A stretch of 64,000 nucleotides of DNA from JAPPLB01 sp965218555 (GTDB lineage Bacteria; Acidobacteriota; Terriglobia; Bryobacterales; UBA6623): positions 1-64,000 of the forward strand of contig OZ244625.1 in assembly GCA_965218555.1 (NCBI GenBank), read 5' to 3'. The first letter of the stretch is position 1, and every line of letters starts with the position of its first letter. This document shows, one piece after another, positions 56,683 through 64,000 of the stretch. The notes under the pieces were generated by a model. It was not told where the DNA came from. It did no database searches and was given only the letters and a program-made list of their open reading frames with translations. A program made the position numbers and the translations under genes.

Positions 56683-58182
56683 ATGTACTCTGTGGAGCTG
56701 TACGCACGCGTTCGCCGAGCGGTCTTTGTCGAAGGGGTCAGCGAGAGAGAAGCGGCGCAGCGCTTCGGGCTGGCGCGCGAGACCGTGCGCAAGATGCTGC
56801 GCTACGCCGCGCCGCCGGGCTATCGGCGGCAGAAGCCGATTCGACGCCCGAAGCTCGACGCCTACACGCCGATCATCGACCAGATCCTGGAGACGGACCT
56901 AGCGCTGCCGAAGAAGCAACGGCACACGGCGAAACGTATCTTCGAACGACTCCGAGACGAGCACGACTTCGCGGGCGGCTACACCATCATCAAAGACTAC
57001 GTGCGGCTGAAGCGGACCTCGCAGCGCGAGATGTTCGTGCCGCTGACGCATCCGCCGGGGCACGCCCAGGCGGACTTCGGCGAGGCGCAAGTGGAGATCG
57101 GCGGGGTGCTGGCGAAGGCGCACTACTTCGTCATCGATCTACCCCACAGCGACGAGAGTTACGTGCGGGCATTTCCGGCCGAGACGACGGAAGCTTTCTT
57201 GGAGGGGCACGTCGAGGCGTTTCGCTACTGGGGTGGCGTGCCGCGACGGATTCTCTACGACAACACAACGCTGGCGGTGGCGCGGATCCTAGGCGACGGG
57301 ACGCGGCAGAAGACGCAGGCGTTCTCGGAGCTGCAGTCGCACTACTTGTTCGCAGAGCGTTTTGGGAGGCCGGGCAAGGGAAACGACAAGGGGAAGGTCG
57401 AGAACCTTGTGAAGGTCGCCCGACGGAGCTTCTTCGTACCGCGGCCCCGGTTCCCCAGTTGGGCAGCGTTGAACGTATGGCTGGAAGAGCAGTGCCGCAA
57501 GAGGCGAGAGCGCCGGCAACGCGGGCATCGAGAGAAGATCGGAGAGCGCTTCGAGCGTGATCGACAAGCGCTGTTAGCGCTGCCGGCAGCGGCGTATGAG
57601 GCCTGCGAGACACGTCCTGGGAGAGTGACGTCGTTGTCGCTGGTGCGCTACCACACCAACGACTACTCGGTGCCGACCAAGTACGGACACCGCCAAGTGC
57701 TCATCAAGGGCTATGTGGACAAAGTCGTCATCTGCGCCGGCAGCGAGGAGATCGCACGGCATCGGCGCAGCTATGGGCGTGAGGGGCTGATCTTTCACCC
57801 GCTGCACTATCTGGCCCTACTGGAGCGCAAGACCGGAGCACTCGAGCAAGCAGCGCCGCTGGAAGGCTGGCAGTTGCCCGAGGAGTTTGCTGGACTGCGC
57901 CGGCTGCTCGAAGCGCGGCTCGGCAAGGCTGGAGCTCGAGAGTATGTCCAGGTACTGCGTCTGCTCGAGGACGTTCCGCTCGAAGAAGTCCGTGCTGCCG
58001 TAGGGGACGCCTTACGGCTCGGCGCGATCTCTTTCGATGCCGTCAAGCATCTCGTGCTGTGTCGCATCGAACAGCGCCCACCCCGGCTGGAACTTGAGAA
58101 TTATCCCCATCTGCCCACGGCGCGGGTGGCGAGGACCGCAGCGGCGGACTATCTGGCGCTGGTGGACGCGGGAGCCGAGTGA
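56683..58182 (+). CDS. istA: IS21 transposase IstA
   Basis: About 499 residues, the same protein as in copy 1 except for Ser instead of Cys at position 3. It has the helix-turn-helix RFGLARETVRKML, the integrase core acidic residues (GHAQADFGEAQVE; RILYDNTTLAV; KGNDKGKVENLVK) and a C-terminal domain for end binding. ATG 56683 directly follows GGAGGG; GTG 56692 has a nine-base spacing and may be the true start. The stop region overlaps istB by four bases. Confidence 0.94.
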   Translation: MYSVELYARVRRAVFVEGVSEREAAQRFGLARETVRKMLRYAAPPGYRRQKPIRRPKLDAYTPIIDQILETDLALPKKQRHTAKRIFERLRDEHDFAGGYTIIKDYVRLKRTSQREMFVPLTHPPGHAQADFGEAQVEIGGVLAKAHYFVIDLPHSDESYVRAFPAETTEAFLEGHVEAFRYWGGVPRRILYDNTTLAVARILGDGTRQKTQAFSELQSHYLFAERFGRPGKGNDKGKVENLVKVARRSFFVPRPRFPSWAALNVWLEEQCRKRRERRQRGHREKIGERFERDRQALLALPAAAYEACETRPGRVTSLSLVRYHTNDYSVPTKYGHRQVLIKGYVDKVVICAGSEEIARHRRSYGREGLIFHPLHYLALLERKTGALEQAAPLEGWQLPEEFAGLRRLLEARLGKAGAREYVQVLRLLEDVPLEEVRAAVGDALRLGAISFDAVKHLVLCRIEQRPPRLELENYPHLPTARVARTAAADYLALVDAGAE

Positions 58183-58946
58183 CGGCCAAGCCGAAAGTGC
58201 TGCTGGAAGCGCAGCTGAAGGCGCTGCGGCTGCCGACCTTCCTGCGCGAGTACGACAAAGTGGCGCGGCAATGCGCGGCCGAAGGTCTGGACTGTCCGCG
58301 CTATCTGCTGCGACTCAGTGAGCTGGAGCTGCTCGATCGCGAACAGCGCGCCACCGAGCGCCGCATCAAGACCGCCAAGTTCCCGGTGCTCAAGAGCCTG
58401 GAGACCTTCGAGTTCCGCTCGATTCCGTCGCTGAACAAGAGCTTGGTCCTGGAGCTGGCGCGCTCGGAGTATCTGGATCGCAGAGAGAACGTGCTGGCGC
58501 TGGGCAACTCCGGTACGGGCAAGACGCACCTTGCCCTGGCGTTGGGGCTGGCCGCTTGTCAGAAAGGCTATCGGGTCCGCTTTGCCACCGCCGCGGCGCT
58601 GGTCCACGAGTTGCTCGAGGCGCGTGACGACAAACGTCTCCTGCGCTTGCAAAAACAGCTGGCCAAGCAAGACCTGCTGATCGTCGACGAGCTGGGCTAC
58701 GTCCCCTTGTCGAAGACGGGCTCGGAGTTACTGTTCGAGATCTTCAGCCAGCGCTACGAGCGGGCCTCGACGCTGGTCACCTCGAACCTACCCTTCAACG
58801 AGTGGACGGAGATCTTCGGCTCCGAGCGGCTGACCGGCGCTTTGCTGGATCGTCTCACCCACCACGTCCATATCTTGGAGATGAACGGCGAGAGCTACCG
58901 TCTCCAGCAGAGTAAGCGTTCCCGGAAGCGTTCTTCCTCCCCCTGA
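58179..58946 (+). CDS. istB: IS21 helper ATPase IstB
   Basis: A 255-residue AAA+ ATPase identical to that of copy 1, with Walker A GNSGTGKTHLALALG near residue 107 and Walker B LLIVDELGY. It starts within the istA stop (GTGA), so translation is coupled. About 180 bases separate its stop from the right end of the element. Confidence 0.95.
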   Translation: MTAKPKVLLEAQLKALRLPTFLREYDKVARQCAAEGLDCPRYLLRLSELELLDREQRATERRIKTAKFPVLKSLETFEFRSIPSLNKSLVLELARSEYLDRRENVLALGNSGTGKTHLALALGLAACQKGYRVRFATAAALVHELLEARDDKRLLRLQKQLAKQDLLIVDELGYVPLSKTGSELLFEIFSQRYERASTLVTSNLPFNEWTEIFGSERLTGALLDRLTHHVHILEMNGESYRLQQSKRSRKRSSSP

Positions 58947-59167
58947 TCCCCCCGCCCAGCCGCCGGCTGTTTCGAGGGGCTTCCACTACGTCCGGGGCCG
59001 CCTTAACAGGCGTCCCCCGACTTCGCTCCAGCCCCCAAAACAGCCGCTTTCAGAAACGAGTCCTATCCCCGAGATGGTCTACTTTTACTCCGCCCCAGTG
59101 GCCTAATTTTGCTCCGCCCTTGACAATCAAGACTTCCGGTTGGTCCAAATCCTCTAGGCTGAACCGC

Positions 59168-59383
59168 ATGGAGCACTTCTTCACGTGCCCTCATTGCTGG
59201 GAACAGATCTCCATTCTGCTCGACACATCGGTGAAAGAGCAGACGTACGTCGAGGATTGCGAGGTCTGCTGCCGTCCCATCCAGGTGCGCTACACGACGG
59301 AGAATGAAATGGTCGTCAGCTCGAAGCAGGAACGATTGAGTGAACCTATCCAAACCCATGGCCGCCAGCGAAACTCCCCTTGA
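59168..59383 (+). CDS. CPXCG-motif zinc-ribbon protein
   Basis: A 71-residue protein with CPHC near residue 7 and CEVC plus another Cys near residue 38 (EDCEVCCRPIQVRY), the two knuckles of a small zinc ribbon. The sequence EHFFTCPHCWEQISILLD and YVEDCEVCCRPIQV is typical of the CPXCG cysteine-rich family of unknown role. IS21 copy 2 sits only 43 bases upstream and may have displaced its promoter. The cyclase-family gene starts inside its end (44-base overlap). Confidence 0.88.
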   Translation: MEHFFTCPHCWEQISILLDTSVKEQTYVEDCEVCCRPIQVRYTTENEMVVSSKQERLSEPIQTHGRQRNSP

Positions 59384-60011
59384 TCTCACTCTTCCGATCG
59401 ACGACCAGTTGGTCCTCTATCCCGGCGACCCCGTTCCCAAGTTGCATCGACTGTCGTCGATTTCGGACGGCGCGGCGCTCACCGCCTCGTCGCTGGAGAT
59501 CGGCTGCCACGTCGGCACCCACGTGGACGCACCGTCTCACTTCCTCCCGGACGGCGCATCGCTTGACCAACTGCCTTTGTCACACTTCCACGGCCCGGCT
59601 CATGTCTTCGACATGGGCGACTGCATGATCATCAACGAGACGACTGTTCGTTCCCTTCGCCCCCGGCCTGGGAGCCATATCCTTCTCAAGACCCGGAATT
59701 CTGAACTCCTCAGAAAAAAATCCTTCGACAACGGCTACTGCTGTCTCACCCCGGAGGCAACGGAAGTCTTGCTGGCGTGGGAGCCGCTCTCGGTCGGCTT
59801 CGACTACTACAGTCTCGACCCGCCCTCCGGCGATTCATTTCCGTCTCACTTGGCCGTAGCACGTCGCGGACTGCCCGTTTTCGTTTGCCTTAACCTGCTG
59901 CAAGTCGAGCCGGGCGAATACACCCTCAGCGCCTTTCCCTTGAAGATCCCTGGCCTGGAAGCCAGTCCTGTCCGCGCTGTTCTCTTCCCCAAAGAATGCG
60001 AGTCAACGTAG
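59340..60011 (+). CDS. Cyclase-family metal-dependent hydrolase (kynurenine formamidase-like)
   Basis: A 223-residue protein of the cyclase/KynB family. The metal site HVGTHVDAPSHF (HxGTHxDxPxHF) lies near residue 57, preceded by LPIDDQLVLYPGDP. Family members hydrolyse N-formylkynurenine, isatin or similar cyclic or amide substrates; which one cannot be told. GTG 59340 has AGGAA seven bases upstream; ATG 59358 is the alternative. Overlap with the zinc-ribbon gene suggests coupled expression. Confidence 0.87.
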   Translation: MNLSKPMAASETPLDLTLPIDDQLVLYPGDPVPKLHRLSSISDGAALTASSLEIGCHVGTHVDAPSHFLPDGASLDQLPLSHFHGPAHVFDMGDCMIINETTVRSLRPRPGSHILLKTRNSELLRKKSFDNGYCCLTPEATEVLLAWEPLSVGFDYYSLDPPSGDSFPSHLAVARRGLPVFVCLNLLQVEPGEYTLSAFPLKIPGLEASPVRAVLFPKECEST

Positions 60012-60461
60012 CGCTTCAGCCTTGCGAGGTCTCACAAATCAGATCGCATTGCGGTCTACTCCCGGTCCGATGGTATCGCCAGAGTGGCCGTTCTCGCACG
60101 CCACCTTGCTCAGGCCCTTTTCGAACAGCCCTGAAGTCACGTCCTAATCAACTCGGGTCGTCGGTTCTGCCGTTCTCTGATAAGGGACAGTTGGGTGAGA
60201 TTCGCGAGCTAGATCCACCCTGGTCGGCAAGGGTTGAACTGGCACCTGGATCAAGGCTTCGCCGTCAGTAAGGATTTGGCACTGGCGGGCACCGGCCTGA
60301 CTTCCGAGATTCCCCTTCGCGGAAGCGAAGCTCGGTGACAGTGCGGCACCAGACCCGCCACCACACCACCTACACCCCCCATCCCTTCCGATCCATTTTG
60401 GGTCCCATCGCCGCCAAGGGCGTGATCGGCGAATCCCTCGATAGGGCTAGGGTAACACCGC
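60012..60461. other. 450-bp intergenic region with a dispersed repeat
   Basis: No gene is recognised between the convergent cyclase and PHP genes. It contains a copy of the short dispersed repeat at 60223-60268. Confidence 0.45.
60223..60268 (+). repeat. Dispersed short repeat, copy 2
   Basis: GTCGGCAAGGGTTGAACTGG, then CACCTGGATCAAGGCTTCGC and CGTCAG. It resembles 56523-56556 (plus its continuation after IS21), the reverse strand of 63441-63462, and, for its second half, 63538-63561. Confidence 0.55.
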
Positions 60462-63290
60462 TTACCTCACCGCGACCCAGATGGGTGATGACCAAGCCAT
60501 CTCACCGTCGCTCTGAATCGCGCGTACGTAGTAGTAGTTCTCCCCAGGCTTGACGTCGTTGTCAACGAACGAGAAGCTCACTTCACGCCCCAGGTTTTGA
60601 CGGTTGTGGACGAAGGTTTGGTTCTTGATGATGTCGACCTGACGGATCGCTGCCGTGCCTATCAGATTCACCCAGAGCTGGAATGTTCCATCCACCGACA
60701 CGATGTCCCCTTGTAGATACTCTTTGCCATTGGCTCGCAGACGATAGTCCAGGATGATGTTGTCCGTGGCGGCGTAGGAATGCCTTTGACGCATCGCAGA
60801 TAACAGGCCCTCGCGGGTGAATTCACTGGCGATTGTGGCGGCGTAGGAAATGTGAGTCGAGATGTGGTCGGAACTGGCCTGCACGCCCAGTTTGTAGCCC
60901 TTAGCCCATGCGTTCCATACAAAGCCAGCAGGACGGACGCGGGGTCCCATCGTCATCGGCCGCTCGCGGGTGGCGGCGCGGGGAGCCCCCTCATATTCGG
61001 ACGAGTAACGGTCCCCTTGATATATCTCAACCAGCGGCTCGACGGCGGGGTCGTTGTCACGCCAGTCGGTACCCATGTCGGTCGCACTGGTGTGAGAGAT
61101 GGCGATCGCGTTGTAACGTCGCAGATACGCATAAAGCTTCGCCGCTCCTTCTTCCCCGCGAATCTCAGCTTCAGACCGAACCAGGGTAGGCATGCCGCGC
61201 TTTGCTACGAGGATGTTCCGATGACCGTTTGGGTAGCTAAGGCTGCGCTCGTAGGTGTAGATCGGGACAAAGCTACCGCGTAGATGGAAGACGTCTGCGT
61301 ACTGAGGCAAAAGCCAATTGATGTACTCGATGTCCTGCGCAAAAACGTTGTGTTCGCTGACGCCAAGGAAGTCCAGATCGGCGGCATCGAGAGCGTAACG
61401 GTAGGCCTGCATTAGAGAGCCATCGGCTCGGCCGTCGATTGAGAACTCGGTGTGACGGTGCGTATCGCCGCGATAAATGCGATAGGTCTTGCCTTCGGAC
61501 TCGATCTTGTAATCACGAATACGAGCTATATCCTCGGCCTCGTTAGGGTGGACCGGGTGGGTGGAATAGATCTTCTCAACAGCAACGCGGAACTGCGGTT
61601 TCTTGGGATTACCGTTCAAAGGCGGTAACCTTGCCGCGTAGATCTCGGCATTACGGAATGCGAAGTCAGCTGCGTCGCGGTTGTCGGTGGGCCAGGCGGC
61701 GAGAAGGTTACCTGCGCCGTCAGAAGCCAGGCCCCAGCGGACATCCTGACGATTCCGGCTAAAGGGTAAGTGCAGCGGTTCTGTCCAGTGATCACCGTCG
61801 TAGGCGGTCCCGTGGATCTGCCAGGCGGCCGCTCTTAACGATGAGGGTTCCATGATGTCGGGGTTGGAGACGTGACGATGGCGGAAGAAGACCCACATGC
61901 GCCCGGCAGCGTCCTTTTGGAGGACCGGGAAGTCGTTGTACTCGCGCAGTTGGCTTGGTAGTGATGCGTTGATGTCCGCCACAGGAACCTGCCAACGGCC
62001 ACCGTGAAGCACGGCCACACCGATCGAGCGTGAGTCATAGAGCCTTGTTGCCTCTTTGGCGATGCCGAAACCGGTGTCCTTGCCCCACTGGAAGCCGGTC
62101 TCGTTCCAAACCGCCCACAAACGATCTTCACCGTCGGTCACCACGCTGACGTGTGCCTCAAAAAGAGGTGTGTCGGCAATCGGAGTCACGTCGCTCCACT
62201 TGCCCTCGCTGAAGCGCCGCATTGCAACGTCATAGTTGCCTTTGTCGTAGGTATCCCAGGCAATGTAGACGGTGCCTCGGCTGTCCGCCGCCACGGCAGG
62301 TTGCCAGTCGTTGGCACCCGAAGCGGAGATCCTTTCCTCGGCTGACCACTCCTCGCCGTCAAATCGCCGGGCAAAGATGTCGGCCTTGCCGTCGCGGAAT
62401 CCCTGCCAAACGAGCCAGAGGTTCCCTTGAGCATCCGTCGCCAAAGCTTGTTCGATGTCGGGTTGCGGATGTGTAGTAAGCCGCTCAGAGCCAGACCATT
62501 GCTCGCCGTCCCAGTAGCTTCCGTGAAGATCAAAGTTGCCGTCGTTTTGCTCTGACCAAACGACCCATGGCCGACCTAGGCGATCACGGCCCAACTTCGG
62601 GAGGTAGATGTCCGCCGGCTTATCGGAGACCAGAACGGCCGGCTCCCACCGATCGCCTCCCCATCGTCGCGTGAGGACGTAGTTTCCGTTGTCGCGGTAT
62701 GCGACCCATGCGACCCAGGGCTGCCCTTCGTTGCCACTGAGCATCGTGGCGAAGTCGTTCGTGTAAGCTGCGGTCGAAATGACATCGGCGGTCGGAACTC
62801 GATCGACAACGACAGCGCCATCCAAGTACGTGAGAACACAGCTAGTCTGTAACTGGCGTAGGTTGATCTCGAAGTCTCCACGCTCGGTCTCAACCGTGAC
62901 GCCCGTGTTCGAGGACGCTTTGACGTCCACCACAATCCCGGGATAGTCCATGTAGGGAAGCGTGCCCCGGTGGTACTCCTTCTGGAAGGCGCGCCGCGTG
63001 CGAGCCTTGTTCCACCGCGTGGCCAGAATCCACCCGTGGTTGCCAACGATCCTTTCGGAGGGATGCGGAGCCCAGTTGCGGAGGCGAATGATCTCGCCCT
63101 TTACGGCGCTGACGGTCCCGTTCCAGGGTTGGGGCTGCCCGTCCGTCATCCCGAATCGAATTCGAAACGAAATGACCTCTTCTTCAGCTGCCAGGGACTG
63201 GGGTGTCGCAACGGTCGCAACGAGGATCCAGGTGGAGACAAGAAGCACCGTCAGCGGGATGGGCGTCCCAGCAAGTGTATGTCCGTTCAT
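60462..63290 (-). CDS. Exported protein with beta-propeller and PHP-type (CehA/McbA-like) metallohydrolase domain
   Basis: A 942-residue protein with a signal peptide (IPLTVLLVSTWILVATVA, cleavage near SLA-AEE). Residues about 35-170 are beta-rich; residues about 175-560 form a propeller of repeated blocks (GRPWVVWSEQNDGNFDLHGS; NLWLVWQGFRDGKADIFARR; VYIAWDTYDKGNYDVAMRRF). Residues about 620-860 carry the metallohydrolase part: RGDTHRHTEFSIDGRADGS, DLDFLGVSEHN, AIAISHTSAT, GVQASSDHISTH. This is the DUF3604/CehA-McbA-like PHP group, which includes carbaryl hydrolases. A beta domain ends the protein. Substrate is unknown. Confidence 0.85.
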   Translation of the reverse strand: MNGHTLAGTPIPLTVLLVSTWILVATVATPQSLAAEEEVISFRIRFGMTDGQPQPWNGTVSAVKGEIIRLRNWAPHPSERIVGNHGWILATRWNKARTRRAFQKEYHRGTLPYMDYPGIVVDVKASSNTGVTVETERGDFEINLRQLQTSCVLTYLDGAVVVDRVPTADVISTAAYTNDFATMLSGNEGQPWVAWVAYRDNGNYVLTRRWGGDRWEPAVLVSDKPADIYLPKLGRDRLGRPWVVWSEQNDGNFDLHGSYWDGEQWSGSERLTTHPQPDIEQALATDAQGNLWLVWQGFRDGKADIFARRFDGEEWSAEERISASGANDWQPAVAADSRGTVYIAWDTYDKGNYDVAMRRFSEGKWSDVTPIADTPLFEAHVSVVTDGEDRLWAVWNETGFQWGKDTGFGIAKEATRLYDSRSIGVAVLHGGRWQVPVADINASLPSQLREYNDFPVLQKDAAGRMWVFFRHRHVSNPDIMEPSSLRAAAWQIHGTAYDGDHWTEPLHLPFSRNRQDVRWGLASDGAGNLLAAWPTDNRDAADFAFRNAEIYAARLPPLNGNPKKPQFRVAVEKIYSTHPVHPNEAEDIARIRDYKIESEGKTYRIYRGDTHRHTEFSIDGRADGSLMQAYRYALDAADLDFLGVSEHNVFAQDIEYINWLLPQYADVFHLRGSFVPIYTYERSLSYPNGHRNILVAKRGMPTLVRSEAEIRGEEGAAKLYAYLRRYNAIAISHTSATDMGTDWRDNDPAVEPLVEIYQGDRYSSEYEGAPRAATRERPMTMGPRVRPAGFVWNAWAKGYKLGVQASSDHISTHISYAATIASEFTREGLLSAMRQRHSYAATDNIILDYRLRANGKEYLQGDIVSVDGTFQLWVNLIGTAAIRQVDIIKNQTFVHNRQNLGREVSFSFVDNDVKPGENYYYVRAIQSDGEMAWSSPIWVAVR

Positions 63291-63701
63291 GTCTTATTGC
63301 GCAGCCAGGGGTGTCAACCTGCGAGTGGTTGTACCACTATTTGATTGGCCCTGAAGCTTGTTGCGACGCCCCTAGGATGTCACATTCTTCTTGGCTGTTT
63401 CGTCTCCCGGTCAAGGCTGACTTGAGCCACCACCGCAAGTAGCTGGTTCAACCCATGCCGACAAAGCTGGATTCAACTGCGGTTCTCCAAGGGCGAGGCA
63501 CTTGTCCGGATTGCCGACTATACGGCCTTGTCAGGGCCTTGGATCAACAGTTCGCCGTCAGGGTGGATCTATGTGTCGTAATTCTGTGCGAGCTGAGTCA
63601 GACTGCCGACAGTACCAGTGCTCACGCCGAACGCGGGGGTCAAGGGTTCCGCAGCCCCCTCGACAATCTGCGCAAAGCCGTCTCCAGCGAGAGTGGTAGG
63701 A
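63291..63701. other. 411-bp intergenic region with dispersed repeat pieces
   Basis: No gene recognised. It carries a reverse copy of the dispersed repeat (63441-63462, AGCTGGTTCAACCCATGCCG) and a forward piece (63538-63561, CTTGGATCAACAGTTCGCCG). Confidence 0.45.
63441..63462 (-). repeat. Dispersed short repeat, copy 3 (partial)
   Basis: Read on the minus strand this is GTCGGCATGGGTTGAACC followed by AGCT, close to the first halves of copies 1 and 2. Confidence 0.5.
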
Positions 63702-64000
63702 TTATCCGGACCGACCGGTTGGCCTAAAACCGCGAGGGAAGTTATGAAACACGACGGAAGTCATTGCAGACAACGTGGTTGCCGCCCGGGTTGGCGTCAG
63801 CGACTTTCGTCTTATTGAGTCTCGCATAATATACCGTCCATCAAAACAAAGAGAAGACAGCTTCCAGAAGGCAGTAATCAAGCGCGGTTTGCGGCGCATG
63901 CGGCGCAGCGCTTGGCGAGCCCGCGCACTTAGCTCGCGGTAGTCCTTCGGACAGACGTTGGGCCGTTCGTGCTGCTTCCAGTAGGCCCAGAAGTACTCCA
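63702..64000 (-). CDS. IS630-type transposase, C-terminal part running off the window
   Basis: The minus-strand frame enters from the right edge. It reads EYFWAYWKQHERPNVCPKDY, then RELSARARQALRRMRRKPRL and ITAFWK, the typical end of a second IS630-type group (EYxWxxxKxHExxNFCPxD...ARxALRRMRRRPxLxxAFW). Relatives usually stop soon after this; here the frame continues about 35 codons through the probable element end near 63815 to a stop at 63702. Whether the rest is intact cannot be seen. Confidence 0.75.
   Translation of the reverse strand, partial: EYFWAYWKQHERPNVCPKDYRELSARARQALRRMRRKPRLITAFWKLSSLCFDGRYIMRDSIRRKSLTPTRAATTLSAMTSVVFHNFPRGFRPTGRSG

Larger units (their letters stand above)
56557..59125. 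mobile_element. IS21-family element, copy 2
   Basis: The element is 2569 bp, begins TGTAAGCGCCGGAGCG and ends CGGAGCAAAA-type sequence in reverse (TTTTGCTCCGCCCTTGACA). A 6-bp direct repeat ATCAAG stands on both sides (56551-56556 and 59126-59131), so this copy is an undisturbed insertion. istA and istB lie on the plus strand. Compared with copy 1 the proteins differ in a single residue. Confidence 0.95.

Noticed and set aside
48360..59125. Composite transposon bounded by the two IS21 copies
   Set aside because: Copy 2 has its own ATCAAG duplication and the outer flanks (ATGCGC and ATCAAG) do not match, so the copies arrived separately.

Overview
The window looks like a stretch of chromosome from an Acidobacteriota bacterium, perhaps a Bryobacterales/Solibacter relative. 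This is an inference from gene content and order: tsaB-mreB-mreC-mreD-mrdA-rodA-rng, a GWxTD-like secreted protein, many Tat-exported oxidoreductases and DUF proteins, and FGE, DUF1501, DUF1553 and BNR-repeat proteins. Planctomycetes share several of these families, so the phylum call is moderate. Most of the window is GC-rich; an AT-rich gene at 46.9-47.9 kb stands out.

Layout. 0-2 kb: the end of a hydantoinase B gene, a small Cys-rich protein and an IS630 element placed exactly in a CTAG stop codon. 2-4.4 kb: a possible structured RNA and an exported apiosidase-like glycosidase. 4.5-14.2 kb: the cell-shape block (TsaB, MreB, MreC, MreD, PBP2, RodA) followed by a ribonuclease E/G with a large charged insertion. 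14.2-21.3 kb: methylthioadenosine phosphorylase and a PfkB sugar or nucleoside kinase, a broken DUF1761 gene, an M28 peptidase, a GWxTD-like protein and HisS. 21.6-24.3 kb: an M20 peptidase and a Tat-exported SelA-like PLP enzyme. 24.7-27.4 kb: a tight four-gene set for corrinoid-dependent methyl transfer, with two uncharacterised members. 27.5-33.7 kb: a relic of an IS481-type transposase, an exported lactonase-like propeller, DUF3500, a parvulin overlapping a formylglycine-generating enzyme with both active cysteines, and a Gfo/Idh/MocA oxidoreductase. 33.7-46.7 kb: an M1 peptidase fused to an IS1380 fragment, UvrB, a one-domain ComEA-like protein, two exported unknowns, an LRR protein, a second Gfo/Idh/MocA protein and a DUF1501 protein.

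46.9-59.1 kb is a mobile-element graveyard: a frameshifted AT-rich nuclease gene, a DUF1553 gene cut off by an IS21 copy, a truncated transposase on the other side of that IS21, two Tat-exported BNR (sialidase-like) proteins, a palindromic MITE-like repeat, a 1005-bp Tn3-derived mini-transposon (resolvase, perfect 39-bp inverted repeats, 5-bp target duplication), a frameshifted IS5/IS427-type element, and a second, nearly identical IS21 copy in inverted orientation. 59.1-64 kb: a CPxCG zinc protein overlapping a cyclase-family hydrolase, a large propeller plus PHP-type (CehA/McbA-like) protein, dispersed short repeats, and the end of another IS630-type transposase running off the right edge.

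The candidates for undescribed biology are the corrinoid/methyltransferase operon with its 214-aa and 79-aa partners, the exported SelA-like enzyme, the possible structured RNA before the glycosidase gene, the hairpin in front of rng, and the transposase-less Tn3 derivative. No CRISPR array, tRNA or rRNA was seen.
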